From: Harryflintia acetispora
GTDB taxonomy: Bacteria; Bacillota; Clostridia; Oscillospirales; Ruminococcaceae
Reading direction: 5' to 3'
DNA: 64,000 nt
Assembly: GCA_004340125.1 (NCBI GenBank)
Contig: SLUK01000001.1
Location: 1-64,000 of the forward strand
The translations under genes were made by a program, and so were the position numbers. Shown one piece after another: positions 8,440 through 16,973 of the stretch (position 1 is its first letter; each line of letters begins with the position of its first letter). The notes under the pieces were generated by a model. The model was not told where the DNA came from, made no database searches, and saw only the letters and a program-made list of their open reading frames with translations.

Positions 8440-8475
8440 CCTCCCGCCGCCTTTCTGATGATAGATTCTATCTCC

Positions 8476-8503
8476 ATTGTAAAATCCGGGCGGCGGATGT
8501 CAA
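8476..8503 (-). promoter_or_regulatory. Promoter of the MalY/M20 unit
   Basis: Minus strand: TTGACA (8498-8503), 16-nt spacer, TACAAT (8476-8481), with the start codon 37 nt further on. Confidence 0.7.
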
Positions 8504-8553
8504 CCGCGAATTTCTATGGGATGTAAAACGGGATACACCTGAACGTGCAAAAA

Positions 8554-8586
8554 CCCCGGCGCCCTTCTCTTGGAAGGGCGCCGGGG
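8554..8586 (-). terminator. Terminator of the sugar-uptake/esterase unit
   Basis: CCCCGGCGCCCTT and its complement form a 13-bp stem, followed on the minus strand by TTTTTG, 17 nt after the esterase stop codon. Confidence 0.85.
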
Positions 8587-8602
8587 ACGGCACGACGGCC
8601 GG

Positions 8603-9712
8603 TCAGAGCGCTTTCATCTCCTGCGCGATCTCATGCGCCAGGTCCTCGGCCTGCGGCACCAGCCCCAGCTTCTCAAAGAAGCCGTGGCGCATGCCGCAGT
8701 AGCGCAGGATCCGCACCGGCACCCCCGCCTCGCGCAGCAGGCGGCCGTAGTATTCGTCCTGCACGCGCAGCCCGTCGAACTCCGCGTCCACGATCACCGC
8801 CGGGCAGAGCCCATGTGGGTCTGCGAACATCGGGCTGACGGCGGGGCCCTTCGGGTCCTCGCCGTGCTGCAGGTAGTACCCCTCGATTCTGCCCATCGAG
8901 GGCTTGCCCTCCTCGGACGGGTGCCCGAGGTCGAGCGAGTCGAGGATGATCTCCCGGTCCTCGTCGCAGACGTCGTAGTCCTCCGCGCTCCAGCGGTAGT
9001 CCCCCACCCCTTCGCCGTTAAAAGTGACCACCGGATAGAGCAGGAACTGTTTCTTGAGCAGGCGGCCCCCCTCGTCCCGGTCCCGCAGCGCGCAGAGCGC
9101 GGCGAGGTTGCCCCCCGCGCTGTCCCCGCCGACGGCGAGCTTTTCGGGGTCCACCCCGAAGCGGGCGGCATTTTGATGGATGTACCGGATCGCGGCGTAG
9201 CAGTCCTCGAGCCCCGCCGGATAGGGGTGCTCGGGCGCCAGGGCGTAGTCGATGTTAAAGACGACGCAGTCGGCGAGCTGCGCCACCAGCCGGCAGCCGC
9301 CCTCCAGGTCGAAGGGCGCGCCGCCGATCCAGCCGCCGCCGTGCAGATAGACGAGCCCCGCGCGGCCCTGCCTGCCGACAGGCAGCCGCGGATAGTAGAC
9401 CCAAATGCCCACCTTGCGCCCCGAGCACTCGATCTCCTCATAGCGGGTGTGGATGGCCACGGTGTTCATGTTCCAGCCGGGGAAGCCCATCTCCAGGCGC
9501 TGCTCCTCGAGGGTCATTTCGCTCTCGGGTTTGATTTTGCCCGCCTCGGTCTGGCGGCGGTATTCCTCGGCCGACGCCCGCTCACGCGGGTCCAGCCGCC
9601 CGGGGCGGGGCTCGTCCGGGATGGCCTTAATTTCTATCTGCGTGCCGTACATCTCGATGGTGTTTTTTTGGTGGCGCAGGCCGTTTAACAGCTCATGCGG
9701 ATATTGTACCAT
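8603..9712 (-). CDS. Alpha/beta hydrolase, HSL-type (family IV) esterase
   Basis: A 369-aa hydrolase of the hormone-sensitive-lipase family. The oxyanion-hole motif HGGGW is in VYLHGGGWIGG (near residue 145), the nucleophile elbow is GDSAGG (near 220), and the late segment CGMRHGFFEKLG carries the catalytic His. No signal peptide, so cytoplasmic. ATG 9712 is preferred because GGAGGGG lies a few bases before it; an upstream in-frame ATG would overlap the regulator gene. It follows the YesN-type regulator by 25 nt on the same strand, so it may remove acyl groups from the carbohydrate taken up by this locus. Acyl substrate unknown. Confidence 0.88.
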   Translation of the reverse strand: MVQYPHELLNGLRHQKNTIEMYGTQIEIKAIPDEPRPGRLDPRERASAEEYRRQTEAGKIKPESEMTLEEQRLEMGFPGWNMNTVAIHTRYEEIECSGRKVGIWVYYPRLPVGRQGRAGLVYLHGGGWIGGAPFDLEGGCRLVAQLADCVVFNIDYALAPEHPYPAGLEDCYAAIRYIHQNAARFGVDPEKLAVGGDSAGGNLAALCALRDRDEGGRLLKKQFLLYPVVTFNGEGVGDYRWSAEDYDVCDEDREIILDSLDLGHPSEEGKPSMGRIEGYYLQHGEDPKGPAVSPMFADPHGLCPAVIVDAEFDGLRVQDEYYGRLLREAGVPVRILRYCGMRHGFFEKLGLVPQAEDLAHEIAQEMKAL

Positions 9713-9737
9713 GGTGAATCCCCTCCTGCGGATGTGC

Positions 9738-11303
9738 TTATGCTTCATGTGAACGGAACTCGTTCGGGGTAACCCCGAAGCGCTTTTTAAAGAGCTTGCA
9801 GAAATATGAGCTGCTCTCATACCCCAGCTCCTGCGCGATGAGGTGGATCGACTTGCGGGTGGTGGAGAGCAGTACCCGCGCGCGCTCCATGCGCCGCTCG
9901 AGCAGGTAGCTTGCGATCGAGACCCCCATCTCCCTTTTGAAGAGCCGGGCGAGGTAATCGGGGCTGAAGAAGAGCGCCTCGGACAGGCTGTGCCGGGTGA
10001 TGTTGTGCCCCAGGTTCTCCTCGATGTAGTCGCACATCTTCCCGGCGACCGACTTTGCGTTCCCCGCGAGGTCCCCGTAGGCCAGCGAGGTGTCGATCAG
10101 ATACTCCAGATACTCCTGCATCCCCGCCACCGAGCGCAGCGAGCGCGCGTAGAGCAGGTCGTTTTGCTCGCTCGAAAAGAGCCTGCGCGCCTCGATCTGG
10201 CGCGAATAGAGCTTGGAAAAGAGCAGCTGCAGCATATCGAAGCGCAGCTTTTTAAAGTTTTCCCGGCTCACCGCGCCCCGGCGCTCCATCTCGGCGAGGT
10301 GCTCCTCCACCGCCCTGTGCAGCTCCTGCGCGTCGTGCCGCTCGAAGAGCAGCCCCAGGCGTTCCTGGTCGGGCGGCAGGTATTCCCCCGCGGGCGGGCG
10401 GCACTCGCTGAGCAGGAGCATCTTGCCGCGCACCGTCAGATTGTCCCGGTCCGCTCTCGCGAGCCGCCCCAGCGCGGCGGGGAACTGTACCAGCAAGAAG
10501 GGCTCGCAGAGGTATCCGCAGACCTCGCAGGAAAAGTGTTGGCGGTAGCTGGCGATCAGCTTCCTGCCCGCGGCGAGCAGCGCCTCCCGCCGTCCCCGGA
10601 AGTCCGAGAGCACCACCAGAAATCCCCCCTCGCCCATGGCTTGGACCGTCTCCACCGAAAAGGGGGCGAAGAGCTCCTTGGCGATGTTCTGGAAGGCGTA
10701 TTCCCACCGTCCGTCCTCCCAGGAGAGAAGGCCCCAGAGCCTAAAGTAGAGCGCCAGGAACTGCTCCTGCCCGTCATAGGGGAGCTTATATTCCTGTACG
10801 CGGCGCAGGATCACCTCCCGGCTCCCCCGCTCGGGCAGCTCGCACAGCCCGCGCCAGAAGTAGTCCCGGATGTTGTCCCGGTTGTCCACCCAGTATTCGC
10901 CGTAGGCGCAGTACTCCCCCGCGCGCTCCTCCTGGCGCACCTTCTCGGCGGCCTTGCCGATGATCTGCTGGAGCTTGTCGTATTCGATCGGCTTTAGGAA
11001 ATACTCGAAGCTGCCCAGCGAGACCGCCCGCTGGGCGTAGCCGAACTGGGCGTAGCTGGTCAGGAAGATGTTTTGCAGCTTCATCCCCTGCCCGTTGACC
11101 CACTCCAAAAGGTCCAGCCCGCTCTCGCGGGGCATCTCGATGTCGCTGACCAAGATCTGGACCGGGGTGCTCAAAAGGATGCGCTTGGCCTGCTGGGCGT
11201 TCTGGGCGGTGTAAATCCCCTCGATCGGCAGCGCCGACCAGTCGATCCCCTCTTTGATCCCCTCGAGCACGTACCGGTCGTCGTCCACCAGCAGGATGTT
11301 CAT
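9738..11303 (-). CDS. YesN-type response regulator with AraC DNA-binding domain
   Basis: A 521-aa two-component regulator. Residues 1-120 are a receiver domain: acidic pocket LVDDD, phosphoacceptor Asp in VSDIEMP near 54, FLTSYAQFGYA with the conserved Thr/Ser, and a late Lys (LKPIEY). A long linker follows. The C-terminal 100 residues hold two AraC/XylS helix-turn-helix motifs: ITRHSLSEALFFSPDYLARLF and a second ending SSSYFCKLFKKRFGVTPNEF. It overlaps the upstream kinase gene by 4 nt (ATGA), so the two are translationally coupled. This class normally controls adjacent sugar ABC transport genes. Confidence 0.93.
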   Translation of the reverse strand: MNILLVDDDRYVLEGIKEGIDWSALPIEGIYTAQNAQQAKRILLSTPVQILVSDIEMPRESGLDLLEWVNGQGMKLQNIFLTSYAQFGYAQRAVSLGSFEYFLKPIEYDKLQQIIGKAAEKVRQEERAGEYCAYGEYWVDNRDNIRDYFWRGLCELPERGSREVILRRVQEYKLPYDGQEQFLALYFRLWGLLSWEDGRWEYAFQNIAKELFAPFSVETVQAMGEGGFLVVLSDFRGRREALLAAGRKLIASYRQHFSCEVCGYLCEPFLLVQFPAALGRLARADRDNLTVRGKMLLLSECRPPAGEYLPPDQERLGLLFERHDAQELHRAVEEHLAEMERRGAVSRENFKKLRFDMLQLLFSKLYSRQIEARRLFSSEQNDLLYARSLRSVAGMQEYLEYLIDTSLAYGDLAGNAKSVAGKMCDYIEENLGHNITRHSLSEALFFSPDYLARLFKREMGVSIASYLLERRMERARVLLSTTRKSIHLIAQELGYESSSYFCKLFKKRFGVTPNEFRSHEA

Positions 11304-13018
11304 GGCTGCGCCCCCCTTCCCGCCGCGGGCGGCTTTTGAAGCGGGATCAGGATATCGACCCGGGCGCCGCCCTCCTCCCGGTTGGCGAAGCGGATCGACC
11401 CGTGGCCGCCGTAGAGGATTTCCAGCCGCTGGCGGGTGTTGTAGAGCCCGATCCCCCGCCCGTCGGCAAGCCCCGGGCGCCGCCCGCTCTGCAGCAGCGC
11501 GAGGATGTCCTCTTCAAATCCGCCGCCGGTGTCCTCCACCCGGATGGAGAGGGCCTCCAGGCCGTCTTCCATCACCCGGCGCAGCCGCACGCGCACGGTG
11601 AGCGAGCCCTCCTGGGTGATGTTGTGCTTGATCGAATTTTCCACCAGGGTATGGATGATCAGCGGGGCGATCAACGCTCCGGCGGTGGCCGGGTCCTGCT
11701 CGATCAGATAGAAAAACTGCGCGTCGTAGCGGATGCGCTGGATGTCGAGATAGCTCTGCACCAGCGAAAGCTCCTCCTCGATGGGCACCGGCACCATGCC
11801 GTTTCGGAACATCGAGCGTAGGTACTTGCAGACCGTCAGCGAGAGGCGCTGGATCTCGCGGTAGTTTTTCGTCTGGGCCATGTTGTAGATGATGTTCATG
11901 CAGTTGAGGTAGAAATGCGGCTTGATCTGCAGCTGCATGTAGTCGAACTCGGCGCGCTGGCGGCGCAGGCTCTCCTCATACACCTCGATCTTGAGGTCCT
12001 CCACCTGCTCCATCAGACCGTTGAAGACGTCCCCCGCGCTCTCCAGCTCGAGGATGTTCTCCTCCCCGAGCATGGCCCCGCTCTCGTTATAGTCCCGCAG
12101 ATGCTCCGAAAAACGGCGCACCGGGTCGACGATGGCCCGCTTGACGTAGAGCAGCAGCCAGAGCCCGACCGTCAAGGTCAGCACCGCCGCGAAGGTGAGC
12201 AGCAGCAATATGCGGGTGGCATTTTCATAAGCGCCCCAGTTGGTGATCACGCAGTTGACCGAGAAGTCGCCCTTTTTAAAGCCCTCGGGGATGACCAGGC
12301 GGTTCTTGATGATCGAAGCGCCCTTCCCCTTCTCGATGGGCAGCGGGAGGTCGCCCGCCTGCTCGCCCCCGGTCAGGATGTTCCCCTCCTCGTCGAGGAT
12401 GACGAGGAAGCCGTCCTCGGGGCTGCTCCGAAACAGCGGGGAGAGCACCCGCTCGGCGGGCGCCCAGGCGCCGATGATCTGGTTTTGGTAGCGGTAGATT
12501 TTGATCAGGTAGTAGCTGCCGCCCTCCTCGAAGACGGTCCAGGTGTTCTTCTCGGCCAGGGCCCCGAGCCCGGGGGAGTGCAGCAGGTCCTTGATGTGCG
12601 CGAGCACCGCCTGGAACTGCAAAAACGCCGCCGAATCGCTGCTCGAGGAGATAAAACCGTCCCAGTCCTGCGCCCAGAGGAAGTAGTTATATTCGTTGCC
12701 GAAGGAAATGCGCCCCTCGGCGAACCGCTTCTTGAGCCGGTTGGTGGCGTTGATCTCATCGATCACGTCCTCGGGCTGGCGGCGCAGCAGCAGCGCCTGC
12801 TCGGAAAAGAGAGTGTTGAGCAGCATGTAGTTTACACTCTCCAGCCGGTTGTCGATCTCGCCCGCGTAGATGTCCATGTTGGCGCGCAGCAGGCTGATGG
12901 TCTGCTCGCGGATGTGGCGGATGATCATGAAGCTGATGGTGAAATTGAGCAGCAAAAGCGGTATGTAGACCGCCAGCAGAAGGCGCAGCAGATAGGCAAA
13001 GGAGCGCTTGCGCTTCAT
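11300..13018 (-). CDS. YesM-type sensor histidine kinase
   Basis: A 572-aa membrane kinase: TM1 at residues 11-33, an extracytoplasmic sensor to about 265, TM2 near 268-292 (ILLLLTFAAVLTLTVGLWLL), a HAMP-like linker, then a His_kinase domain with the phosphoacceptor in QIKPHFYLNCMN near 375, and an HATPase domain (LVENSIKHN near 465; DTGGGFEE; GIGLYNTRQRL). The sensor half is rich in Asn/Asp/Trp, as expected if it senses an extracellular ligand. ATG start with GGGAGGGG upstream. It is translationally coupled to the response regulator. Confidence 0.93.
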   Translation of the reverse strand: MKRKRSFAYLLRLLLAVYIPLLLLNFTISFMIIRHIREQTISLLRANMDIYAGEIDNRLESVNYMLLNTLFSEQALLLRRQPEDVIDEINATNRLKKRFAEGRISFGNEYNYFLWAQDWDGFISSSSDSAAFLQFQAVLAHIKDLLHSPGLGALAEKNTWTVFEEGGSYYLIKIYRYQNQIIGAWAPAERVLSPLFRSSPEDGFLVILDEEGNILTGGEQAGDLPLPIEKGKGASIIKNRLVIPEGFKKGDFSVNCVITNWGAYENATRILLLLTFAAVLTLTVGLWLLLYVKRAIVDPVRRFSEHLRDYNESGAMLGEENILELESAGDVFNGLMEQVEDLKIEVYEESLRRQRAEFDYMQLQIKPHFYLNCMNIIYNMAQTKNYREIQRLSLTVCKYLRSMFRNGMVPVPIEEELSLVQSYLDIQRIRYDAQFFYLIEQDPATAGALIAPLIIHTLVENSIKHNITQEGSLTVRVRLRRVMEDGLEALSIRVEDTGGGFEEDILALLQSGRRPGLADGRGIGLYNTRQRLEILYGGHGSIRFANREEGGARVDILIPLQKPPAAGRGAQP

Positions 13019-13051
13019 AGGCTTTTGACCCCTCCCGTTTTTGAGTACAGT

Positions 13052-13939
13052 TTATCCCTTCACCGCACCCAGGGCAATACCATCCTGGAAATATTTCTGG
13101 AGGAAGGGGTAGATGATGATGATCGGGATAATGGCCACAAAGGCGATCGCCATGCGGATCGAGACGGAAGGAATCTTGATGTTCATGCCCGCCGAGCCCA
13201 GGGAAGCGCTCGCCAGCACCCGGATGTCCTCCAGGATGCGAAAGAGCATGGTCTGAATCCCGTACTTTTTCTGGTCGCTGATGAAGTACAGGCCGTTGAG
13301 CCAGTCGTTCCAGTAGTCCAGCCCCGCGAAGAGCGAGATGGTGACGATGATCGGCTTGCCCAGCGGCAGCACGATCCGCGAGTAGATGGTGAAAATCCCC
13401 GCCCCGTCGATCTCGGCCGCCTCGTAGATGGCATCCGGGATGCTGGTGGAAAAGTAACTGCGCATGAGCAGCACATGGATGGCGCAGAGCATGAGGTTGG
13501 GCACCAGCAGCCCGAAGAAGGTGTTCTTGACGTGCAGCATGTTGGTGTAGGTCAGGTAGGTGGGCACGAGCCCCCCGTTAAAGAGCATGGTGAAAAAGAC
13601 GTAGAAGCTCCAGAAGCGCTTGCCGGGCAGCCCCTTCATCGAGAGCGCGAAGGCGAGCATCGAGCCCATCGTGACGTGCAGTGCGGTGCCCACCAGGGTG
13701 ACCAGGATGGTGGTGCCGTAGGCGCGCATGATCGAACCGCCCTTTTTGAAGAGGTAGCGGTAGGATTCCAGGCTCAGCTTCTTCGGGAAGAAGGAGTAGC
13801 CGTGGGCGACCAGCTCGCTCTCGTCGGTGAAAGAGGAGACGACGAGCAGGATAAACGGCAGGATGACGCAGAGCGTCACCAGGATCATGACGATGTGGGA
13901 CACGGCCTCGAAGGTTTTGTCCCCTCTGGTACGGATCAT
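13052..13939 (-). CDS. Carbohydrate ABC transporter permease (LplC/YtcP type)
   Basis: A 295-aa permease with six membrane segments, starting RTRGDKTFEAVSHIVMILVTLCVILPF. The inner-membrane EAA loop reads IYEAAEIDGAGIFTIYSRIVLP near residue 185, the site that contacts the ATPase. The C-terminus ends with the family signature FLQKYFQDGIALGAVKG. RBS AGGAGGAGAG precedes ATG 13939. It is 15 nt downstream of the partner permease. No ATPase gene is present in the locus, so a shared MsmK-type ATPase elsewhere is likely. Confidence 0.93.
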   Translation of the reverse strand: MIRTRGDKTFEAVSHIVMILVTLCVILPFILLVVSSFTDESELVAHGYSFFPKKLSLESYRYLFKKGGSIMRAYGTTILVTLVGTALHVTMGSMLAFALSMKGLPGKRFWSFYVFFTMLFNGGLVPTYLTYTNMLHVKNTFFGLLVPNLMLCAIHVLLMRSYFSTSIPDAIYEAAEIDGAGIFTIYSRIVLPLGKPIIVTISLFAGLDYWNDWLNGLYFISDQKKYGIQTMLFRILEDIRVLASASLGSAGMNIKIPSVSIRMAIAFVAIIPIIIIYPFLQKYFQDGIALGAVKG

Positions 13940-13954
13940 TTCTCTCCTCCTATC

Positions 13955-14908
13955 TTAAAACAGCGCGTTCTCGCGGCTGAAGCGGCGCACGATTCCGTTG
14001 GAGACGAGCACCAGGATAAAGCCGACGAGCGACTGGTAGAAGCCCGCCGCCGAGGCCATGCCGATGTTGCCGATCTTGAGCAGCGCGCGGTAGACGTAGG
14101 TGTCGATGACGTTGGTGACGTCAAAGAGCGCGCCCGAATTCATCGGCACCTGGTAAAACAGGCCGAAGTTCGCATAAAAGACGTGCCCGATGTTGAGCAG
14201 CACAATGGTGATGATGGTCGGCATGAGGCAGGGAATGGTGATGCTGCATATCTGCCGCAGCTTGCCCGCGCCGTCGATCTCGGCGGCCTCGTAGAGCGCC
14301 CGATCGATCCCGGCGATCCCCGCGATATAGAGGATACACGAGTAGCCCACCGTCTTCCAGGTGTTGACGATAATCAAAATCGCCGGCCAGTACTTCTGCT
14401 CGGTGTACCACGCCACCGAATCCATCCCCAGCGGCTCGAGCAGGGACTTGTTGATCAGCCCGTTGTCCACGCTGAGGAAGGCGAAGACGATGTAGCTGAC
14501 GATGATGATCGAGATCAAAAACGGGAAGAGGATGGCGCTCTGGTAAATCTTCTTGAGCCATTTGTTGCTTACCTCGCAGATAAAGATGGCAAAGGCGATC
14601 CCCAGCACCATGTTCACCAGGATAAAGGCGAGGTTGTAGAGCAGGGTGTTGCGGGTGATGACAAAGGCGTCGTTGGTGGCGAAGAGGAATTCAAAGTTTT
14701 TGAGCCCCACCCAGGGGCTGAGATAGATCCCGGTATCCACCCGGTACTTCTTGAAAGCCACCACCAGCCCGGTGATGGGGATATAGTTGTTGATGAAAAA
14801 GTATACCACGCCCGGCAGCATGAGCAGGTAGGCGGGCGCCCATTTTTTCAGTTTGTTGCGCCGCCGCTGCGCCTTGCGCTCGGGCGGCAGGGTGCTGCTT
14901 TGCTTCAC
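13955..14908 (-). CDS. Carbohydrate ABC transporter permease (LplB type)
   Basis: A 317-aa permease with a basic cytoplasmic N-terminus (RKAQRRRNKLKKW) and six TM segments; FFINNYIPITGLVVAFKKY is typical of LplB-like oligosaccharide permeases. The EAA loop is ALYEAAEIDGAGKLRQICSITIP near residue 215. The start codon is GTG with GGAGGGG upstream. It forms the heteromeric channel with the next permease and receives substrate from the lipoprotein gene upstream, from which it is separated by a long stem-loop. Confidence 0.93.
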   Translation of the reverse strand: MKQSSTLPPERKAQRRRNKLKKWAPAYLLMLPGVVYFFINNYIPITGLVVAFKKYRVDTGIYLSPWVGLKNFEFLFATNDAFVITRNTLLYNLAFILVNMVLGIAFAIFICEVSNKWLKKIYQSAILFPFLISIIIVSYIVFAFLSVDNGLINKSLLEPLGMDSVAWYTEQKYWPAILIIVNTWKTVGYSCILYIAGIAGIDRALYEAAEIDGAGKLRQICSITIPCLMPTIITIVLLNIGHVFYANFGLFYQVPMNSGALFDVTNVIDTYVYRALLKIGNIGMASAAGFYQSLVGFILVLVSNGIVRRFSRENALF

Positions 14909-15006
14909 CCGTGTCCCCTCCTTCTTTGCGGTTTACTCCGGGGCCCCGCGCGCGTCGCCGCAAGGCGCCTTTCCCGGCCCTGGGGCCCGGATACCGGCCC
15001 TCTTCG

Positions 15007-15058
15007 GCGCTCTCAAGGAGAAAGCTGCAGACTACCTGCAGCTTTCCCTTGAGAGCGC
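15007..15058 (-). promoter_or_regulatory. 23-bp stem-loop between binding-protein and permease genes
   Basis: An inverted repeat with one bulged base and a 5-nt loop (ACTAC); arm ends are GCGCTCTCAAGG and CCTTGAGAGCGC. No T tract follows on the minus strand, so it is probably not a full terminator. Such hairpins between a solute-binding protein gene and its permeases usually protect the upstream mRNA and give excess binding protein; that function is inferred here. The 181-nt gap holds no other feature. Confidence 0.75.
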
Positions 15059-15089
15059 ATCGGGCTCCACATTTTTAAACGTATAGGCT

Positions 15090-16637
15090 TTAGCCCTGTT
15101 TTTTCGCCAGCCACGCGTCGAGCTGCTCCTGCTTGGCCTGCATGATCTTCTCAAGCCCTGCCGCATAGAGCTCCTCGTTGAACTTGGGCAGCTCGGTTGC
15201 CGGGTCGACCGACCCGCTGCCGAGCGCGTAGACATACTTCTCACGCACCGAATTGAGGGTGGCCAGCTCGGTCTCGAACTCGACGCCGTTGAAGAGGAAC
15301 CCATAGGCCAGGGACTTCTTCATCGTGCTGTTGTATTCGGTCATCACGTCCCACAGGTCGGCCGGGTTGCCCTCCCAGATTCCCGCCAGGAACTGGTTGG
15401 GGATTTCCCAACCGCGGTTCTGATGGTAGCCGACGGTGTCCATGTTGATCCCCTCGGGGAAGGCGATGAGGTTGTTCTCCGCCTTATTGGTGTAGACGAA
15501 ATGCTTGCCCTCGATCCCCCAGTTCATCAGGTTGTTGAACTCGGCGCTGCCATAGACCCAATCCAGGAACTGCATGGCGCGCTCGGGGTCCTTGGAGTTG
15601 TGGGCAATGCTCCAGCCGTCGAGCACGGTGCCCATGTTCTTGATCGGCTCGTCGATGTTGAAGACCACGCACTCGAAGCCGGTGGCCTGCTCGGCCTCGA
15701 CGTCGCGGTAGGGTTTGACCAGGTCGAAGTCGCAGAACAGGTTGCCCGCGCGCATCTGGGTGGTGCCGCTGTCGGTCGAGGTGGCCAGGTCCTTCTGCAC
15801 ATAGCCGGCCAGGTACCACTCGCGCATGAGCTCAACGCGCTCACGGTATTTGTCCGACTCGTACCAGTTGGAGACGGTGGAGTCGTTGACCGGGTCGAGC
15901 AGCACGCCGAACTCGCTGCCCAGGTTGTCGATCGAGCGCCCGTAGTGGATCGACGCCGGGGTGTAGGCGTAGTCGCCGCCGAAGACGGTCATGTCGGGAT
16001 ATTTTTCATGCACCGCCGCGAAGACCGGCGTCAGGTCGGAGAGGGTTTTGAGCTTTTCGGCGTTCTCCCCCACGTCCACGCCGGCGCCGTCGAGGATGTC
16101 CTTGCGCATGATGATGCCGCCCGCGTAGTCGCGCTCCTTGTTCATCGGGATGGCGTAGACGAAGTCGCCCATGCTGGCGATCTTCATCTCGTCCCCGTAG
16201 ACCTCCTTGATGTTTTTGGCATACTTATCCAGCAGGGGGCCCAGGTCCTCGAGATATCCGTTGGCCACGTAGGAGACGACGTTCGACTGCACGCCGAGCG
16301 GGCAGACGTCCAGCGCCTCGTTGGAGGAGAGCATGAGCATCAGCTGGTTTTCATAGCTCGAGGGCACGGTGACGATGTTCAGGTTGACGTTCACCTCGGC
16401 GAGCGCCAGGTCCTTCATCGCCTGCTCGACCTCGGCCTGGTCGGGATAGTCCCCGCCCACGATGTACATGAAGGTCAGATCATACGGCTCCTCGGCCGCC
16501 TCGCCCCCGGCGCCCGCCGCCCCGGAGGAGCCCGCCTGTCCGCCCTCGGGGGCGCTCTCGCCCTTGCTCGAGCAGCCCGCAAAAGCGCTCGCCGCCATGA
16601 CCGCCGTCAGAAGAAATGCCAGTATCCGTTTTTTCAT
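15090..16637 (-). CDS. Extracellular solute-binding lipoprotein (LplA-like, carbohydrate)
   Basis: A 515-aa secreted lipoprotein: basic N-terminus (MKKRIL), hydrophobic stretch and lipobox FAGC, cysteine near residue 21, then a Ser/Gly/Ala/Glu linker. The mature part follows the LplA/YtcQ pattern (family 1-like binding proteins; WYLAGYVQKDLAT, ERAMQFLDWVYG). It would capture an oligosaccharide outside the membrane and deliver it to the two permeases. ATG 16637 is chosen: GAGGAG lies 11 bases before it, while the upstream in-frame GTG overlaps that RBS. Large inferred operon: binding protein, two permeases, kinase, regulator, esterase. Confidence 0.92.
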   Translation of the reverse strand: MKKRILAFLLTAVMAASAFAGCSSKGESAPEGGQAGSSGAAGAGGEAAEEPYDLTFMYIVGGDYPDQAEVEQAMKDLALAEVNVNLNIVTVPSSYENQLMLMLSSNEALDVCPLGVQSNVVSYVANGYLEDLGPLLDKYAKNIKEVYGDEMKIASMGDFVYAIPMNKERDYAGGIIMRKDILDGAGVDVGENAEKLKTLSDLTPVFAAVHEKYPDMTVFGGDYAYTPASIHYGRSIDNLGSEFGVLLDPVNDSTVSNWYESDKYRERVELMREWYLAGYVQKDLATSTDSGTTQMRAGNLFCDFDLVKPYRDVEAEQATGFECVVFNIDEPIKNMGTVLDGWSIAHNSKDPERAMQFLDWVYGSAEFNNLMNWGIEGKHFVYTNKAENNLIAFPEGINMDTVGYHQNRGWEIPNQFLAGIWEGNPADLWDVMTEYNSTMKKSLAYGFLFNGVEFETELATLNSVREKYVYALGSGSVDPATELPKFNEELYAAGLEKIMQAKQEQLDAWLAKKQG

Positions 16638-16749
16638 ACCGCTTTTCACTCCTCAAAAAACTGTCGCTGCGTTGACCCCCGGCCGTTCGGGGGTGTCCTT
16701 CGCGGGGCGGATCATCAAAATTCACAAATCCATCCGCCCCGATGTTTCA

Positions 16750-16778
16750 ATTATAGGAAAGTCGCCGAAACGGGGCAA
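16750..16778 (-). promoter_or_regulatory. Promoter of the carbohydrate-uptake operon, with leader hairpin
   Basis: Minus strand: TTGCCC (16773-16778), 17-nt spacer, TATAAT (16750-16755). The transcript would begin almost directly with a stem-loop at 16704-16740 (GGGGCGGAT / ATCCGCCCC), which could stabilise the 5' end. Confidence 0.65.
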
Positions 16779-16887
16779 GCAAGAAAACGGACCTCTTATA
16801 TAAAAAATCCGTTCTCTGCGTGCAGGCGTGTGCCGCGAGCGGATTCCCCCTCCGGAAAGCCGGGCAAAATGCCGTCCAAACCCCCGG

Positions 16888-16916
16888 TTGACATCCCCTT
16901 TAAAACCGCGTACAAT
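16888..16916 (+). promoter_or_regulatory. Promoter of the MATE gene
   Basis: TTGACA (16888-16893), exact 17-nt spacer, TACAAT (16911-16916). Confidence 0.75.
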
Positions 16917-16973
16917 GTACATTTACAGGCCTGTTTTGGCACTGAAAAATCCGCTTATAAAGGAGGCCCGTCC

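Noticed and set aside
11915..15052. A 1045-codon open frame on the plus strand
   Set aside because: It is antisense to the kinase and permease genes, which show clear family motifs; no motif or RBS supports it.
15423..16973. A long upstream extension of the MATE gene
   Set aside because: It runs antisense through the binding-protein gene; promoter and RBS directly before ATG 16974 decide the start.
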